Counted from the first letter of the stretch, positions 52,849-61,056 are shown. The stretch is DNA of 64,000 bases from Enterococcus mundtii (GCF_002813755.1 NZ_CP018061.1:1416001-1480000), one strand, 5' to 3'. The notes: generated by a model not told the origin, from the sequence alone. Numbers and translations: made by a program.

Positions 52849-53199
52849 TCAACTAAAGAAACAATTAGTTAGTTTGATATTATGATCTAGTACAGCAATC
52901 TCATTTTCTAATGAGAAACTGTTCAATACATGATCATAATCCATCGTCAAATATTTGCCTAAATAGCATTGTTCACTTTGTGATGTATAGATTTCTAGCG
53001 AAGGATGATTGATTTTTGTGACGTATAGTCCAAATTCAGTAACAAAAGGGATAATTTGGAAAAAGCTACCTTTCGCACAAGCTCCTTTGTCTCTAAGAAA
53101 AGGATCTTTACTATTGATCAATGCAAGTGCTAATTTTGATTGTTCGCCTGCTTTTTCCTTCAAGATGTCCATCGCATTTCTTGTCAGCGTGATTTCCAT
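52849..53199 (-). CDS. Probable HesB/IscA-like (Fe-S biogenesis family) protein
   Basis: A 116-residue soluble protein starting MEITLTRNAMDILKEKAGEQ, as is usual for the iron-sulfur biosynthesis (FeS_biosyn) fold in Firmicutes (YqkB-like). The typical C-terminal Cys-x-Cys is missing; three Cys are present at other places (GACAKG, SEQCYLG, TNCFFS). GAGGAG precedes the ATG at 53199; the frame is open to 53247. Classification is moderate and the function uncertain. Confidence 0.6.
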   Translation of the reverse strand: MEITLTRNAMDILKEKAGEQSKLALALINSKDPFLRDKGACAKGSFFQIIPFVTEFGLYVTKINHPSLEIYTSQSEQCYLGKYLTMDYDHVLNSFSLENEIAVLDHNIKLTNCFFS

Positions 53200-53243
53200 A
53201 TCGATCATCTCCTCTATATAATAGTAAGTTTTTCTATTATCGA

Positions 53244-54146
53244 TCAATGACTTAATTCTGTATTTCGTTTAACACGAGCGTACATTGGATATTTAGGGAA
53301 TGATTTAACACAACGAAAAGCGGTCATATTTGCATACTTTTCATAGTATTTTTTACTAGCACCTTTAAAATCTTCACTCCATGGTTTGATGTGTCCAGAG
53401 TAATGGATGATATAAGGCTTACGACGTGCTTCTTCGTACTCTTTTTCTCCTTCAGCTGTTGGATGTTGTTTTGCTTTCGCCATGATGTAACCTTGTGCAT
53501 TCCATTTTGGATGCAAAGCAATCCAACGATCGTGTAAGATAGCATTCAATGCATCTTGGTCATGGAATCGAAGTTTTTCTGGATTTTCTTCAATGAAGTT
53601 AAGAACTTTTTTCGTGATATTTTGTTCTAACCATTTTTCAACATTGATCAGCATCAAGCCTGAGTTAAAGTAACGCATTGAGTCTGCTTCGATCTCCATT
53701 TTTTCAAGACGTTGGTGGAAACCAGCATCTTCAACTGCTGCCATGACTGCGCCGTTAAACTCTAAATCCCATAGTTTGCTGACATCGTTCAACGCGATCA
53801 TGTCACAATCCATATAAAGGACACGTTCCACATTTTTCCCTCTAAACAACTCAGGGATTGCAATACGATAGTATGCTGTTTCAGGAATACGATCACTTGT
53901 TACTAAGTTTTTGAAGAATTTTTTATTGATTTTCAAAAATTCTACATCTGTATTCATTCGTGAATTCTTCACTGAATAACGTAAAAGATTTTTACTTTCT
54001 AATTCAATATCATCATCAACCACATAGAATCGTACAAACACTTTTGGGTCACTATTTTCTAAAATCGACACGAACAGTGCTGCTAGATGAGGCACAAATT
54101 TTGTATTACAACTAGAGACAACTGCTACTTCTTTTCTTCTATTCAT
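53244..54146 (-). CDS. Glycosyltransferase family 8 protein
   Basis: A 300-residue GT8 enzyme with the metal-binding DxD in VLYMDCDMIAL, the YFNSGLMLINVEKW segment, HDQDALNAIL and the C-terminal HYSGHIKPW. It resembles B. subtilis general stress protein GspA and LPS-type galactosyl/glucosyltransferases. The acceptor is unknown. Its ATG overlaps the stop of the preceding GT8 gene by eight bases, so the two are coupled. Confidence 0.87.
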   Translation of the reverse strand: MNRRKEVAVVSSCNTKFVPHLAALFVSILENSDPKVFVRFYVVDDDIELESKNLLRYSVKNSRMNTDVEFLKINKKFFKNLVTSDRIPETAYYRIAIPELFRGKNVERVLYMDCDMIALNDVSKLWDLEFNGAVMAAVEDAGFHQRLEKMEIEADSMRYFNSGLMLINVEKWLEQNITKKVLNFIEENPEKLRFHDQDALNAILHDRWIALHPKWNAQGYIMAKAKQHPTAEGEKEYEEARRKPYIIHYSGHIKPWSEDFKGASKKYYEKYANMTAFRCVKSFPKYPMYARVKRNTELSH

Positions 54147-54996
54147 TTACCTCGCCTACTTTCATTAATACGCTATGCGCTAGATTTTTTAGATAGATTT
54201 GTGTATAAGGATGATCCTCCAATGTATTCCAAGGTTTATCATGCCCTGTGAAATGAACGATTGAAGGAGCTTCATTTCCACTCTTATATAACTCTTCATA
54301 TTTTTTATCTGGAGCTGGGTGTCGTTCAAAAATCAACGAACATTGCATGTTCCATTTTGGATGAAGTTGTTCCCAATCTCCATATAAGACACCATTCAAT
54401 GCGTCTTGGTCATGATAGATAATCTGATCACCATTTTCTTTTAGGAATTGGATCGTTTTATCTGTAATGTCTTTTTCAATCCATTGATCAATATCGATCA
54501 CCATAACACCTGAGTTAAAATAATATTCTTCTGAATCGATCCCTAGGCGCTTCAACGCTTTCGTTTGTCCTGGATCAATTACTGCCCCAATTGTTTTACC
54601 GTTCAATGATTCATCATATAATGCAACAATATCATCTAATACTAAAACATCTGCATCTAGATACAACACTTTTTTATAATTGTATTTTGCTAAGATCTTA
54701 GGTAGAGAAATTCGTAAATACGCAGTTGTTGTAATGTGGTCACTGACTAAGAAATCTTCATATACATCTTTCTCCACTGTCAAGAATTGGATGCTTGCAT
54801 GTTCTGAGTGTTGTGCAACTGTCTGACGCAATCCTTCTTTACTATATTCTGATAGGCCATCATCAATCACATAAAAATATATATGTCTCATCTTATTCGC
54901 ATTTTCCAGTGCCGTTGCAATCATTACGCTTAGATAAGGAGCATAATTTTCATCTGAAGCAGTCACAACCGGTACAGTCCCATACTTAATCTCCAT
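54139..54996 (-). CDS. Glycosyltransferase family 8 protein
   Basis: A 285-residue GT8 enzyme, a divergent tandem paralogue of its neighbour: VLYLDADVLVLDD, YYFNSGVMVIDIDQW, YHDQDALNGVL and VHFTGHDKPWN. AAAAAAGGAGTG precedes the ATG at 54996, whereas the open frame continues 25 codons upstream. It is the first gene of a string of stress-type genes running to glsB copy 2. Confidence 0.87.
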   Translation of the reverse strand: MEIKYGTVPVVTASDENYAPYLSVMIATALENANKMRHIYFYVIDDGLSEYSKEGLRQTVAQHSEHASIQFLTVEKDVYEDFLVSDHITTTAYLRISLPKILAKYNYKKVLYLDADVLVLDDIVALYDESLNGKTIGAVIDPGQTKALKRLGIDSEEYYFNSGVMVIDIDQWIEKDITDKTIQFLKENGDQIIYHDQDALNGVLYGDWEQLHPKWNMQCSLIFERHPAPDKKYEELYKSGNEAPSIVHFTGHDKPWNTLEDHPYTQIYLKNLAHSVLMKVGEVNE

Positions 54997-55321
54997 CAAA
55001 ATCACTCCTTTTTTTAATCTTTTTCTAACCTGTTCTACATCTACAATATGCCTACTTTTTCCTGAAAGCAAAAGATATGCTTTGTTTTTTATGAATATTA
55101 CCCTAAATTTGACCTTTTTTATGAAAATGAAAACGAAAACATTAAGATTGTTATGCTTTTTTATACAGCGGTCTTAACCATTTACTTACTAATATCCTTT
55201 TCACCCTTTATGAAAAATCTTTTTTGAAAAAATTCAAAGAGTTAAAGCATTTTATTTTTATTTTAGAAGTTTCTCATTTAAGCTATTGGTGAAAGAAAAA
55301 AGACTAAGGGAGCGTAAAAAG
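54997..55321. other. Divergent intergenic region between GT8 and HAD genes
   Basis: About 325 AT-rich bases holding the divergent promoters; TTGCTT ... TATTGT with 17 bases between them on the minus strand is the best candidate for the GT8 side. No gene seen. Confidence 0.35.
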
Positions 55322-56134
55322 ATGAAATTAGCAGCAATCGATCTAGACGGGACCTTGCTTGATTCCCAAGGAGTTGTCCCACAAGAAAATATTCGAGCAT
55401 TAAAAGCATTCTCCTCTAATGGAGGAATCGTAACGATCGCTACAGGAAGAAATAGTATTTCTGCAAAGGATGTCTTTGCACAATTAGGAGTTAGTGGCTA
55501 TTTGATTTCTTCTAACGGTGCATTAATTTCGGAAATGAAAGACGGCAAGATCGATCATGTATTAAGACGCTCAAAAATTGAAGTACCTATACTAAAAAAG
55601 GCCTTTTATTTAGCAAAAGAAGCAAAAATATCGATCATCGCAAGCCGAGAAACACAAGATGACCAAATCACTTTTAACGAAAATGCCTTAGTAAAAGACG
55701 ACCCTTATTATCAACACTTTAACTTGCAAAATCATTCTTTCGATGAGATCACAGCACAGTTGGACGATCCTTCATTGAGCTATTTGAAACTGGCACTGAC
55801 GGATAAAAATGAGGAAAAACTAAAAAAAATCCAAGTAGAGTTGGAGAAAGAAGGAATTGATTCTGTCTTTTCAGACCCACATTTCCTGGAAATCACTCCT
55901 AGAAATATTACAAAGGCACACTCTCTCTTATTCCTAACTGAGTACTTAGGTTTATCTTCAGAAGACGTCATGGCGTTTGGTGATCAAGAAAATGATTTGG
56001 CAATGCTTGAGTTCAGTGGATTAAGCGTGGCTATGGGCAATGCGCAAGAACATGTGAAGGATTTAGCAGATGAAGTGACAGAAACTAATGACGAAGCCGG
56101 TGTCGCAAACTTTTTGAATGATCACTTTTTATAA
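55322..56134 (+). CDS. HAD-superfamily Cof-type phosphatase
   Basis: A 270-residue sugar-phosphatase-like enzyme of the Cof/IIB branch. Motif I is AIDLDGTLLDS, motif II SSNGALI, and motifs III/IV appear as the Lys in NITKAHSL and GDQENDLAML. AAGGGAG precedes the ATG at 55322; the frame opens 12 codons earlier. The substrate is not predictable. It is 13 bases before the isochorismatase-like gene. Confidence 0.86.
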   Translation: MKLAAIDLDGTLLDSQGVVPQENIRALKAFSSNGGIVTIATGRNSISAKDVFAQLGVSGYLISSNGALISEMKDGKIDHVLRRSKIEVPILKKAFYLAKEAKISIIASRETQDDQITFNENALVKDDPYYQHFNLQNHSFDEITAQLDDPSLSYLKLALTDKNEEKLKKIQVELEKEGIDSVFSDPHFLEITPRNITKAHSLLFLTEYLGLSSEDVMAFGDQENDLAMLEFSGLSVAMGNAQEHVKDLADEVTETNDEAGVANFLNDHFL

Positions 56135-56147
56135 GGAGAGATGATAG

Positions 56148-56639
56148 ATGTTAGTGGTTATCGATATGCAAAATCATATTTTAGATCCAACTAGTGAATT
56201 TTATTTAGAAGATGGTGAAGCATTAGTTGAACGTGTAAACACACGCTTAAACCAAGCACGTGCAGCGAATGAATACGTACTATTCACTCGAGATATCCCT
56301 ATCGAACGGAAAGATGAGGCAGAGAGTGAAGATCTTAAAATCATTCCCGCTCTCTCCCCTCTATCAGATGAGCGTGAAATCAAAAAATACTACTTCACTC
56401 TGCCTCCAGAAATATTAACAGAGATCAAACATTCACTTTTTGAACGTAAAGAAGAACAAAAAACAATTGAAGTAGTTGGGATCGAAACGAATTTGTGTGT
56501 CTTATCCAACACGATTGCTTTACAAAGCGCCTTTCCAGAAGCTGACTTTATCATTGATTCGTCACTAGTCAGCAGTCGTAATCATGAGCCACAAGCACTT
56601 AAACTTCTAAAAGACTTTAATGTTTATGTTAAAGAGTAA
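56148..56639 (+). CDS. Isochorismatase-family cysteine hydrolase
   Basis: A 163-residue cysteine hydrolase with the catalytic Asp in VVIDMQNHI, Lys in EIKKYYF and Cys in ETNLCVLSN, the normal triad of the family (nicotinamidase, isochorismatase and relatives). It probably forms a two-gene operon with the HAD phosphatase. There is no reason to tie it to the men operon 45 kb away; the substrate is unknown. Confidence 0.83.
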   Translation: MLVVIDMQNHILDPTSEFYLEDGEALVERVNTRLNQARAANEYVLFTRDIPIERKDEAESEDLKIIPALSPLSDEREIKKYYFTLPPEILTEIKHSLFERKEEQKTIEVVGIETNLCVLSNTIALQSAFPEADFIIDSSLVSSRNHEPQALKLLKDFNVYVKE

Positions 56640-56663
56640 ATGGTCGAAACCAATCGAAAAGCA

Positions 56664-56700
56664 TAAAAAAGGTGGAATGAAGGTTCCACCTTTTTTTATT
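56664..56700 (+). terminator. Terminator after the isochorismatase-like gene
   Basis: AAAAAAGGTGGAA / TTCCACCTTTTTTT stem-loop with a T tract. Confidence 0.83.
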
Positions 56701-56874
56701 TTTTTCAAATGATACGTCTACAGAAAAATCATGTTTTTTATCGAAATATTTGTTCAGAATCGTATAACATGCTATCTTTTATTTAGTGAATATAAATCTA
56801 GTATATTCTCAAATAGAATAACTCAAAACACAATTTATGCACGAATAAAATATAGCTATGGGAGTTTATTTATT

Positions 56875-57135
56875 ATGCTGGAATTGAGCCGACTTGCTTT
56901 TATTTTTCCTGTTTTTATCTTTGTACCGATCGTTTTTTCATTTATCAAATGGACAAAAGAACGAAAAAAAATCGCTTTGGCTAGTTTTCCTGCGATCTAT
57001 TTTATGTACAAAGTATTAAATTATCAGTTTTTCGAACCCTTCCAGATCTTCACGTTTAATTTAGTTGGGTTCATTTTCTCCATACTCTTTGTCATTGGGT
57101 ATTTATTTTATCTAAACAGAAAAAATAAACGTTAA
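56875..57135 (+). CDS. Hypothetical 86-residue membrane protein
   Basis: Three hydrophobic segments (about 6-22, 31-46 and 55-78) and a basic end (YLNRKNKR). The frame is open upstream to 56731, but that part is hydrophilic and unusual; the ATG at 56875 has TGGGAG ten bases ahead. No family recognised. It is followed 37 bases later by a Cro/CI regulator, like the DUF2975/YozG pair. Confidence 0.6.
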   Translation: MLELSRLAFIFPVFIFVPIVFSFIKWTKERKKIALASFPAIYFMYKVLNYQFFEPFQIFTFNLVGFIFSILFVIGYLFYLNRKNKR

Positions 57136-57172
57136 CTCTCATAGATAATTATTTAGAGAAAGGTGAGGTAAA

Positions 57173-57406
57173 ATGACCATTGAAGAAGCGATTTTACTGG
57201 ATACACTGCATTGCCGTTTAAACTTCCTCAAAGATAAAAAGCATTTAACTACACCACAGGTTGCTGAAAAAGTGAACTTACCGATTGAGACATATAAAAG
57301 CTATGAAGATGGAAAAAATATACCTAGTATTATCGAATTAATCTTTATCGCAGATTTTTACGACACGACCATCGATTATTTGATTGGTCGAACGGAAGCA
57401 TCCTAA
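57173..57406 (+). CDS. Cro/CI-type helix-turn-helix regulator
   Basis: A 77-residue XRE-family DNA-binding protein (LNFLKDKKHLTTPQVAEKVN, IETYKSYEDGKNIPSIIELI, YDTTIDYLIGRTEA). GAAAGGTGAGG precedes the ATG. A phage-repressor-like fold without phage genes nearby; it probably regulates the adjacent membrane protein or itself. Confidence 0.82.
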   Translation: MTIEEAILLDTLHCRLNFLKDKKHLTTPQVAEKVNLPIETYKSYEDGKNIPSIIELIFIADFYDTTIDYLIGRTEAS

Positions 57407-57444
57407 ACACTCAATTCACTGTTTTAGAAAGAAGGAAATCTTAT

Positions 57445-57807
57445 ATGCGCTTATGGCATCAAAGCCTCTTGCAATCACTTCCACGCCAACAATTATTAGG
57501 ACAACATCGCGAATGTTGTGCTCTGAGAGGCAATGGTTGGGGACGAAAACATGCAACTGTCGATTACGTTTTTACACATTCGCCTTATAAATTATTTCAA
57601 TATCATTTGTTAGTAATGGAAGAAATGAAGAAACAGAATTATAAACCTGGTGAAGAATGGTTTGATCCCTTGTATCGTGGGAAGATCTGCGAACCTTATC
57701 CTACCCTTTCCCCTATCGAATGGACCTCACCCCTTTATCCAGAACATGATCAGATCTACTTAGCCGAATGCGTGGCAAACTTAGAACAGAAAGGGATCAT
57801 CTTATAA
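57445..57807 (+). CDS. Pyrimidine-dimer glycosylase-like protein (TIGR02328 family)
   Basis: A 120-residue protein starting MRLWHQSLLQSLPRQQLLGQ, with HRECCALRGNGWGRKHATVDYVF. This matches the TIGR02328/Pyr_excise family related to T4 endonuclease V. The enzyme would cut at UV-induced pyrimidine dimers, though activity has rarely been tested in this branch. GAAAGAAGGAAAT lies before the ATG. Confidence 0.78.
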   Translation: MRLWHQSLLQSLPRQQLLGQHRECCALRGNGWGRKHATVDYVFTHSPYKLFQYHLLVMEEMKKQNYKPGEEWFDPLYRGKICEPYPTLSPIEWTSPLYPEHDQIYLAECVANLEQKGIIL

Positions 57808-57835
57808 ACAAGTAATAACTCATGGCTCTATCAAA

Positions 57836-57866
57836 CCTCTCGATTACTGAATCGAGAGGCTTTTAT
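57836..57866 (+). terminator. Terminator after the TIGR02328 gene
   Basis: CCTCTCGATT / AATCGAGAGG stem with a four-base loop, followed by CTTTTATT. Confidence 0.8.
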
Positions 57867-57879
57867 TGAAATTAGACAC

Positions 57880-57912
57880 AAAAAAACTGCTCTTTCATAA
57901 GAAAGAGCAGTA
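57880..57912 (-). terminator. Terminator of the cold-shock gene
   Basis: Minus-strand CTGCTCTTTC / GAAAGAGCAG stem with a four-base loop and TTTTTTTG after it. Confidence 0.82.
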
Positions 57913-57929
57913 AGATATCAATCGTTTGA

Positions 57930-58130
57930 TTATGCTTTAACGATGTTGATTGCTTGAGGGCCACGTTGTCCATCTTCAACATCAAAAGTCACAGCTTGAC
58001 CTTCGTCTAATGTTTTGAAACCGTCACCTTGGATAGCTGAAAAATGAGCGAATACGTCATTTCCATCTTCACCAGTGATAAATCCAAAACCTTTGTCTGC
58101 GTTAAACCATTTTACTGTACCGTTATTCAT
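57930..58130 (-). CDS. csp: Cold-shock protein
   Basis: A 66-residue CspA/CspB-type RNA chaperone with the RNP1 motif KGFGFI and RNP2 VFAHF, and the start [20 protein letters not shown] precedes the ATG. The inverted stretch TACGTATCA next to the ribosome site and the long untranslated leader are usual for cold-shock genes, whose mRNA is controlled by structure. Confidence 0.93.
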   Translation of the reverse strand: MNNGTVKWFNADKGFGFITGEDGNDVFAHFSAIQGDGFKTLDEGQAVTFDVEDGQRGPQAINIVKA

Positions 58131-58314
58131 GTATATTTCCTCCTGATACGTATCAACGTACGTTTATAGTGCAATAAATATTTGATAGGCAAAAGGAGTC
58201 TTATAATGTTTAACTTATAGCTCAAATTACGTTTCAAAATAGATTACTTTTATACTATAGCATGCCCTTTCATAAAACACAACTATAAACCCTCGGTACT
58301 TTCAATTTCTCTAT

Positions 58315-58791
58315 TTATCTCATTTGTTTGATTCGTTCATTAGATGAAGCAATGTCTTTCTTTTGATAAATCATCCCTAACTCCTGCATCAAAAAACGCT
58401 CACTCACATTTGACAACATTTGTCTAATTCCGCTGATAGCTTCTTCTGCAGCAGATCCTTGAACAAACCAGAAAACAGATTTTTGATACAAAGGAGCCTC
58501 TGGTGTGTCTAACCCATACTCAAATAGATCCGTCCAGCGATCAATAAATGTTTTTAACAGACCGGTCACATCCCACCAGTAGATAGGTGTACCAATCACC
58601 AAGACGTCAGCTTGTTTGATTACTCCCATGACTTTGTCAAATTCATCCTCTTCGGTCATCTGTCCTAACTGATTGATCGAATAATCAACTAAATGCAGGA
58701 CCGTATAGTCGATATCTTTTAAGATTTTTTCTCCCCATTTAACGGTCATCCCCTCTTTGTTCGGGCTTGCATTAATAAACAAAATGCGCAT
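58315..58791 (-). CDS. NADPH-dependent FMN reductase / flavodoxin-like oxidoreductase
   Basis: A 158-residue flavodoxin-fold protein. The phosphate-binding start is INASPNKEGMTVKWGE, and VIGTPIYWWDVTGLLKTFIDR is the flavin-side signature of the NADPH:FMN reductase family. The C-terminus (NERIKQMR) is somewhat short but normal. AGAGGAGGAG precedes the ATG. The physiological acceptor is unknown. Confidence 0.84.
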   Translation of the reverse strand: MRILFINASPNKEGMTVKWGEKILKDIDYTVLHLVDYSINQLGQMTEEDEFDKVMGVIKQADVLVIGTPIYWWDVTGLLKTFIDRWTDLFEYGLDTPEAPLYQKSVFWFVQGSAAEEAISGIRQMLSNVSERFLMQELGMIYQKKDIASSNERIKQMR

Positions 58792-59077
58792 ATTATCTCC
58801 TCCTCTACCCAGTTTTTCATCCTCACTCTTTTTTTCATATGAACTCTTGGTTAATTTTTATATTCAAACGATTATGATATCAAAACGATACTTTTCTTCA
58901 TCAAATATAACATTTTTTACATTAAAAAAACAAATATTAAAAAAATCATCATCCATTAAAACTCTCTGTTATTATGTTCATCTTAATGATAAAATAAAGT
59001 TTGTTTGTTATTATTTCTTTATATAATTATAACGTTGCGCTTTCTTGTACTACTATTCTTTTTTGATTTATCTACAC

Positions 59078-59117
59078 TCTCTAACTGGCTTTCGTCGGTT
59101 CGATTCCGACATAGAGA
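59078..59117 (+). ncRNA. tRNA T-arm-like hairpin with short acceptor-like stem
   Basis: GTCGG-TTCGATT-CCGAC (59094-59110) is a perfect five-base-pair, seven-base-loop tRNA T-arm including the invariant TTCGA. It is flanked by TCTCTA and TAGAGA, which can pair as an acceptor-like stem. D-arm and anticodon arm are missing, so it is not a functional tRNA; it may be a tRNA remnant or a mimic in a leader RNA. Confidence 0.5.
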
Positions 59118-59145
59118 ATACGGTCAAGCGCCGTAAATAAAACCA

Positions 59146-59191
59146 ATCGCTTTTATTAGGGGGAGCTTTGTATGAAAGCGATCTATTTTTT
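59146..59191 (+). terminator. Terminator-like hairpin in the leader of the coiled-coil gene
   Basis: ATCGCTTT / AAAGCGAT with a loop containing AGGGGGAG, followed by CTATTTTTTG. It lies only 20 bases before the start codon, so it could act as an attenuator. Confidence 0.5.
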
Positions 59192-59210
59192 GTAGAAACA
59201 GGAGGAAAAA

Positions 59211-59969
59211 ATGAATTTATTGTTGTTATTGTTAGGATTAATCAGTTTGATACTTGGTCTCCATCTATTTAGCCGATCAAGTAAAAGAAATGGAAAAACT
59301 TGGCAGCGCCATCTCATTTTATTTAGTGCTTTATTCGGTTTACTACTAATCAGTAGCGCTTGCGGATCTGGTACCAATCAAGCGTCAAAAGCAGATACTG
59401 CTACTTCGGAAACCACTTCAACATCCAGTGAAGATAAAGCCCAACGAGAAGCGGTTGAAAAAAAAGAATTAGAAGAGAAAAAGAAAGAAGAAAAATTAGC
59501 AGCTGAGAAAAAAGCACAAGAAGAACAAGCGAAACGTGAAGCAGAAAAGAAAGCACAAGAAGAACAAGCGAAACGTGAAGCGGAAAATAAAGCGCAAGAA
59601 GAACAAGCAAAACTTGAAGCAGAAAAGAAAGCACAAGAAGAACAAGCTCGTCTTGAAGCAGAAAAGAAAGCACAGGAAGAACAAGCTCGTCTTGAAGCAG
59701 AACAGGCAGCACAAGCACAGGCAGCGGAACAAGCGCGTATCGCTGAACAAGCTCGTGTAGCCGCTGAACAAGCAGAAGCCCAACGCGTGGCACAAGAACA
59801 AGCAGCCGCAGCTCAAGCGCAACAAGCACAAGCGAATGAAGCACAAGTCTTAGTTACCAGAACTGGAGCAAAGTACCATACGCATAAGTGTGGTAACGGT
59901 GACTACTATCCTGCGACAATGAGTGAAGCATTGGCACGCGGATTGACCCCTTGCGAAAAATGTTACTAA
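59211..59969 (+). CDS. Membrane-anchored Lys/Glu/Ala coiled-coil protein with C-terminal Cys/His motif
   Basis: A 252-residue protein. Two hydrophobic segments (about 2-17 and 35-52, the second ending ISSAC, lipobox-like) are followed by a long charged region (about 75-215) of KKAQEEQAKREAE-type 13-residue repeats, predicted to be a single coiled coil, then a small domain YHTHKCGNGDYYPAT ... PCEKCY with His and three Cys that could bind zinc. GGAGGAAAAA precedes the ATG. The terminal domain occurs in other secreted Firmicute proteins without a clear role. Function unknown. Confidence 0.7.
   Translation: MNLLLLLLGLISLILGLHLFSRSSKRNGKTWQRHLILFSALFGLLLISSACGSGTNQASKADTATSETTSTSSEDKAQREAVEKKELEEKKKEEKLAAEKKAQEEQAKREAEKKAQEEQAKREAENKAQEEQAKLEAEKKAQEEQARLEAEKKAQEEQARLEAEQAAQAQAAEQARIAEQARVAAEQAEAQRVAQEQAAAAQAQQAQANEAQVLVTRTGAKYHTHKCGNGDYYPATMSEALARGLTPCEKCY
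59509..59703 (+). repeat. Tandem 39-bp repeats in the coiled-coil region
   Basis: About five units each code for 13 residues like KKAQEEQAKREAE or KKAQEEQARLEAE. They account for the long opposite-strand frames here, which are not genes. Confidence 0.85.
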
Positions 59970-59979
59970 AATAATTTAT

Positions 59980-60022
59980 GCAGTATACGAGATCGCTACC
60001 GATCTCGTATACTGCTTTTTTC
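59980..60022 (+). terminator. Terminator of the coiled-coil gene
   Basis: A perfect 16-bp stem (GCAGTATACGAGATCG and complement) with a four-base loop and TTTTTTC. Confidence 0.9.
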
Positions 60023-60142
60023 TTATCAACTTTATAATTTAGTGTACATCTTCTTATCCTTTCTTTTCATTTAAATAATCCAATTTTTTTGTGTCAATGT
60101 TGCCCTTTAAATAATAATCATTATTATTTAATAAAAATACAG

Positions 60143-60172
60143 TTGATTCAATTCAACTATCTGTGCTATAAT
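60143..60172 (+). promoter_or_regulatory. Promoter of the 49-residue protein gene
   Basis: TTGATT (60143-60148), 18 bases, TGCTATAAT extended -10 (TATAAT at 60167-60172). Confidence 0.65.
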
Positions 60173-60238
60173 AGTTATGGAATTTCGTTATCAACGTATC
60201 GTTGCCTTTCAACAGAACAATAAGAAAGGAGAATGACT

Positions 60239-60388
60239 ATGACATTCTATAACAAAGAATTACAATATCGTGTCACTCTTAATACCGATTTAAATCTTTT
60301 CGTCGTGTTCGACAAAGAAGATAGCAATCGTGTAGCGACTGGTGTAACGATCGAACAAGCAGTGCAAGAACTTAAAAAATCCGCATAG
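60239..60388 (+). CDS. Hypothetical 49-residue protein
   Basis: A small soluble protein, start MTFYNKELQYRVTLNTDLNL and end EQAVQELKKSA, with its own promoter, an AAAGGAG site seven bases before the ATG and a terminator 45 bases later. An ATG two codons upstream is too close to the ribosome site. The pattern of a short beta region followed by one helix is common in small regulators, but no family is recognised. Confidence 0.65.
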   Translation: MTFYNKELQYRVTLNTDLNLFVVFDKEDSNRVATGVTIEQAVQELKKSA

Positions 60389-60710
60389 GAGTGAAAACCT
60401 CGAATGGACGATTGCAACTCTAGTTCACAATAAGACACCTACTTGAAAGATCAAAGTAGGTGTCTTAAATTTTATATGCGTGACGAAACTCTTCTCTTAT
60501 TTTACATATGATGATCGGATGATCCTAGCTTATTCTTAAGAATATTCTTTTTTAAATTATTCGATCCTATTTTCAGCAACTGGAATAATGACCTTATTGG
60601 CACTAATCTTCAACTAATCCTTACAATCTTTTTTGCTTTATGCTAAAATTTCTTTTTCAAGATAAAAAAATATTTTTGTCTTTAGAAGCCGTTTACAAGG
60701 AGGTTTAGAA
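60389..60710. other. Intergenic region downstream of the 49-residue protein gene
   Basis: Contains the terminator at 60432-60473; the rest is AT-rich sequence leading to the ribosome site of the next small ORF. No other feature seen. Confidence 0.4.
60432..60473 (+). terminator. Terminator of the 49-residue protein gene
   Basis: A 13-bp AAGACACCTACTT / AAGTAGGTGTCTT stem with a nine-base loop and AAATTTT. Confidence 0.8.
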
Positions 60711-60794
60711 ATGAAAACAGCGACAGTTCACTCTTCACGTGATAGAAAAAATGGCTGTCTCCATGTTTTCAATTTGATATGGAAAAGAATCTAA
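60711..60794 (+). CDS. 27-codon ORF overlapping the next small gene (possible leader peptide)
   Basis: Preceded by a strong AAGGAGG site. It codes for a basic peptide (MKTATVHSSRDRKNG onward) and ends 16 bases inside the following membrane-protein frame. Its good ribosome site and the lack of one for the second frame suggest translational coupling. Alternatively, a single-base change in the A-run near 60746-60751 may have split one gene. Confidence 0.4.
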   Translation: MKTATVHSSRDRKNGCLHVFNLIWKRI

Positions 60795-60943
60795 CCGTAT
60801 GGACTTTACTATTATGTTTGATCATTGGATTAGCTTTATTACTTTTTAATGTGATTAGTTGGACAACATACTTTGTTGTAGTATTGATTATTGCTGGATT
60901 GACGTTCTATGAAAAAAAACGACGTTCCAACCTTAATAAATAA
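60779..60943 (+). CDS. 54-residue membrane protein
   Basis: Two hydrophobic segments (about 7-25 and 29-42) and a basic end (EKKRRSNLNK). The ATG has no ribosome site of its own, so expression would depend on the overlapping upstream ORF. No family recognised. Confidence 0.45.
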   Translation: MEKNLTVWTLLLCLIIGLALLLFNVISWTTYFVVVLIIAGLTFYEKKRRSNLNK

Positions 60944-60993
60944 AACTCGTTTGATTATGTAAAGGCAACGAAAACTGCATTAGAAATATAGTT

Positions 60994-61056
60994 AAAAATA
61001 AGCGCCACCTCTCGAAAATCATTTTTATGGTTTCGAAAAGGGTGACGCTTATTTTA
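60994..61056. terminator. Bidirectional terminator between the small membrane protein and the GH85 gene
   Basis: AAAATAAGCGCCACC / GGGTGACGCTTATTTT inverted repeat with inner TCGAAA pairing; A and T tracts on both sides. Confidence 0.78.

Larger units (their letters stand above)
58792..59210. other. Region upstream of the coiled-coil protein
   Basis: The left 280 bases are AT-rich with no gene seen. The right 130 bases form a compact structured leader with a T-arm-like hairpin and a terminator-like stem (separate entries). Confidence 0.45.

Noticed and set aside
56148-56639. Isochorismatase-like protein as a partner of MenF in isochorismate metabolism.
   Set aside because: The family is functionally broad, the gene is 45 kb away and it pairs with a HAD phosphatase instead.
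59078-59117. Considered as a complete tRNA gene because of the perfect T-arm.
   Set aside because: No D-arm or anticodon arm fits and the spacing is far too short; reported only as a T-arm-like hairpin.
59401-59846. Minus-strand Leu/Cys-rich frames opposite the coiled-coil repeats.
   Set aside because: They mirror the 39-bp repeats of the real plus-strand gene and have no start signals.
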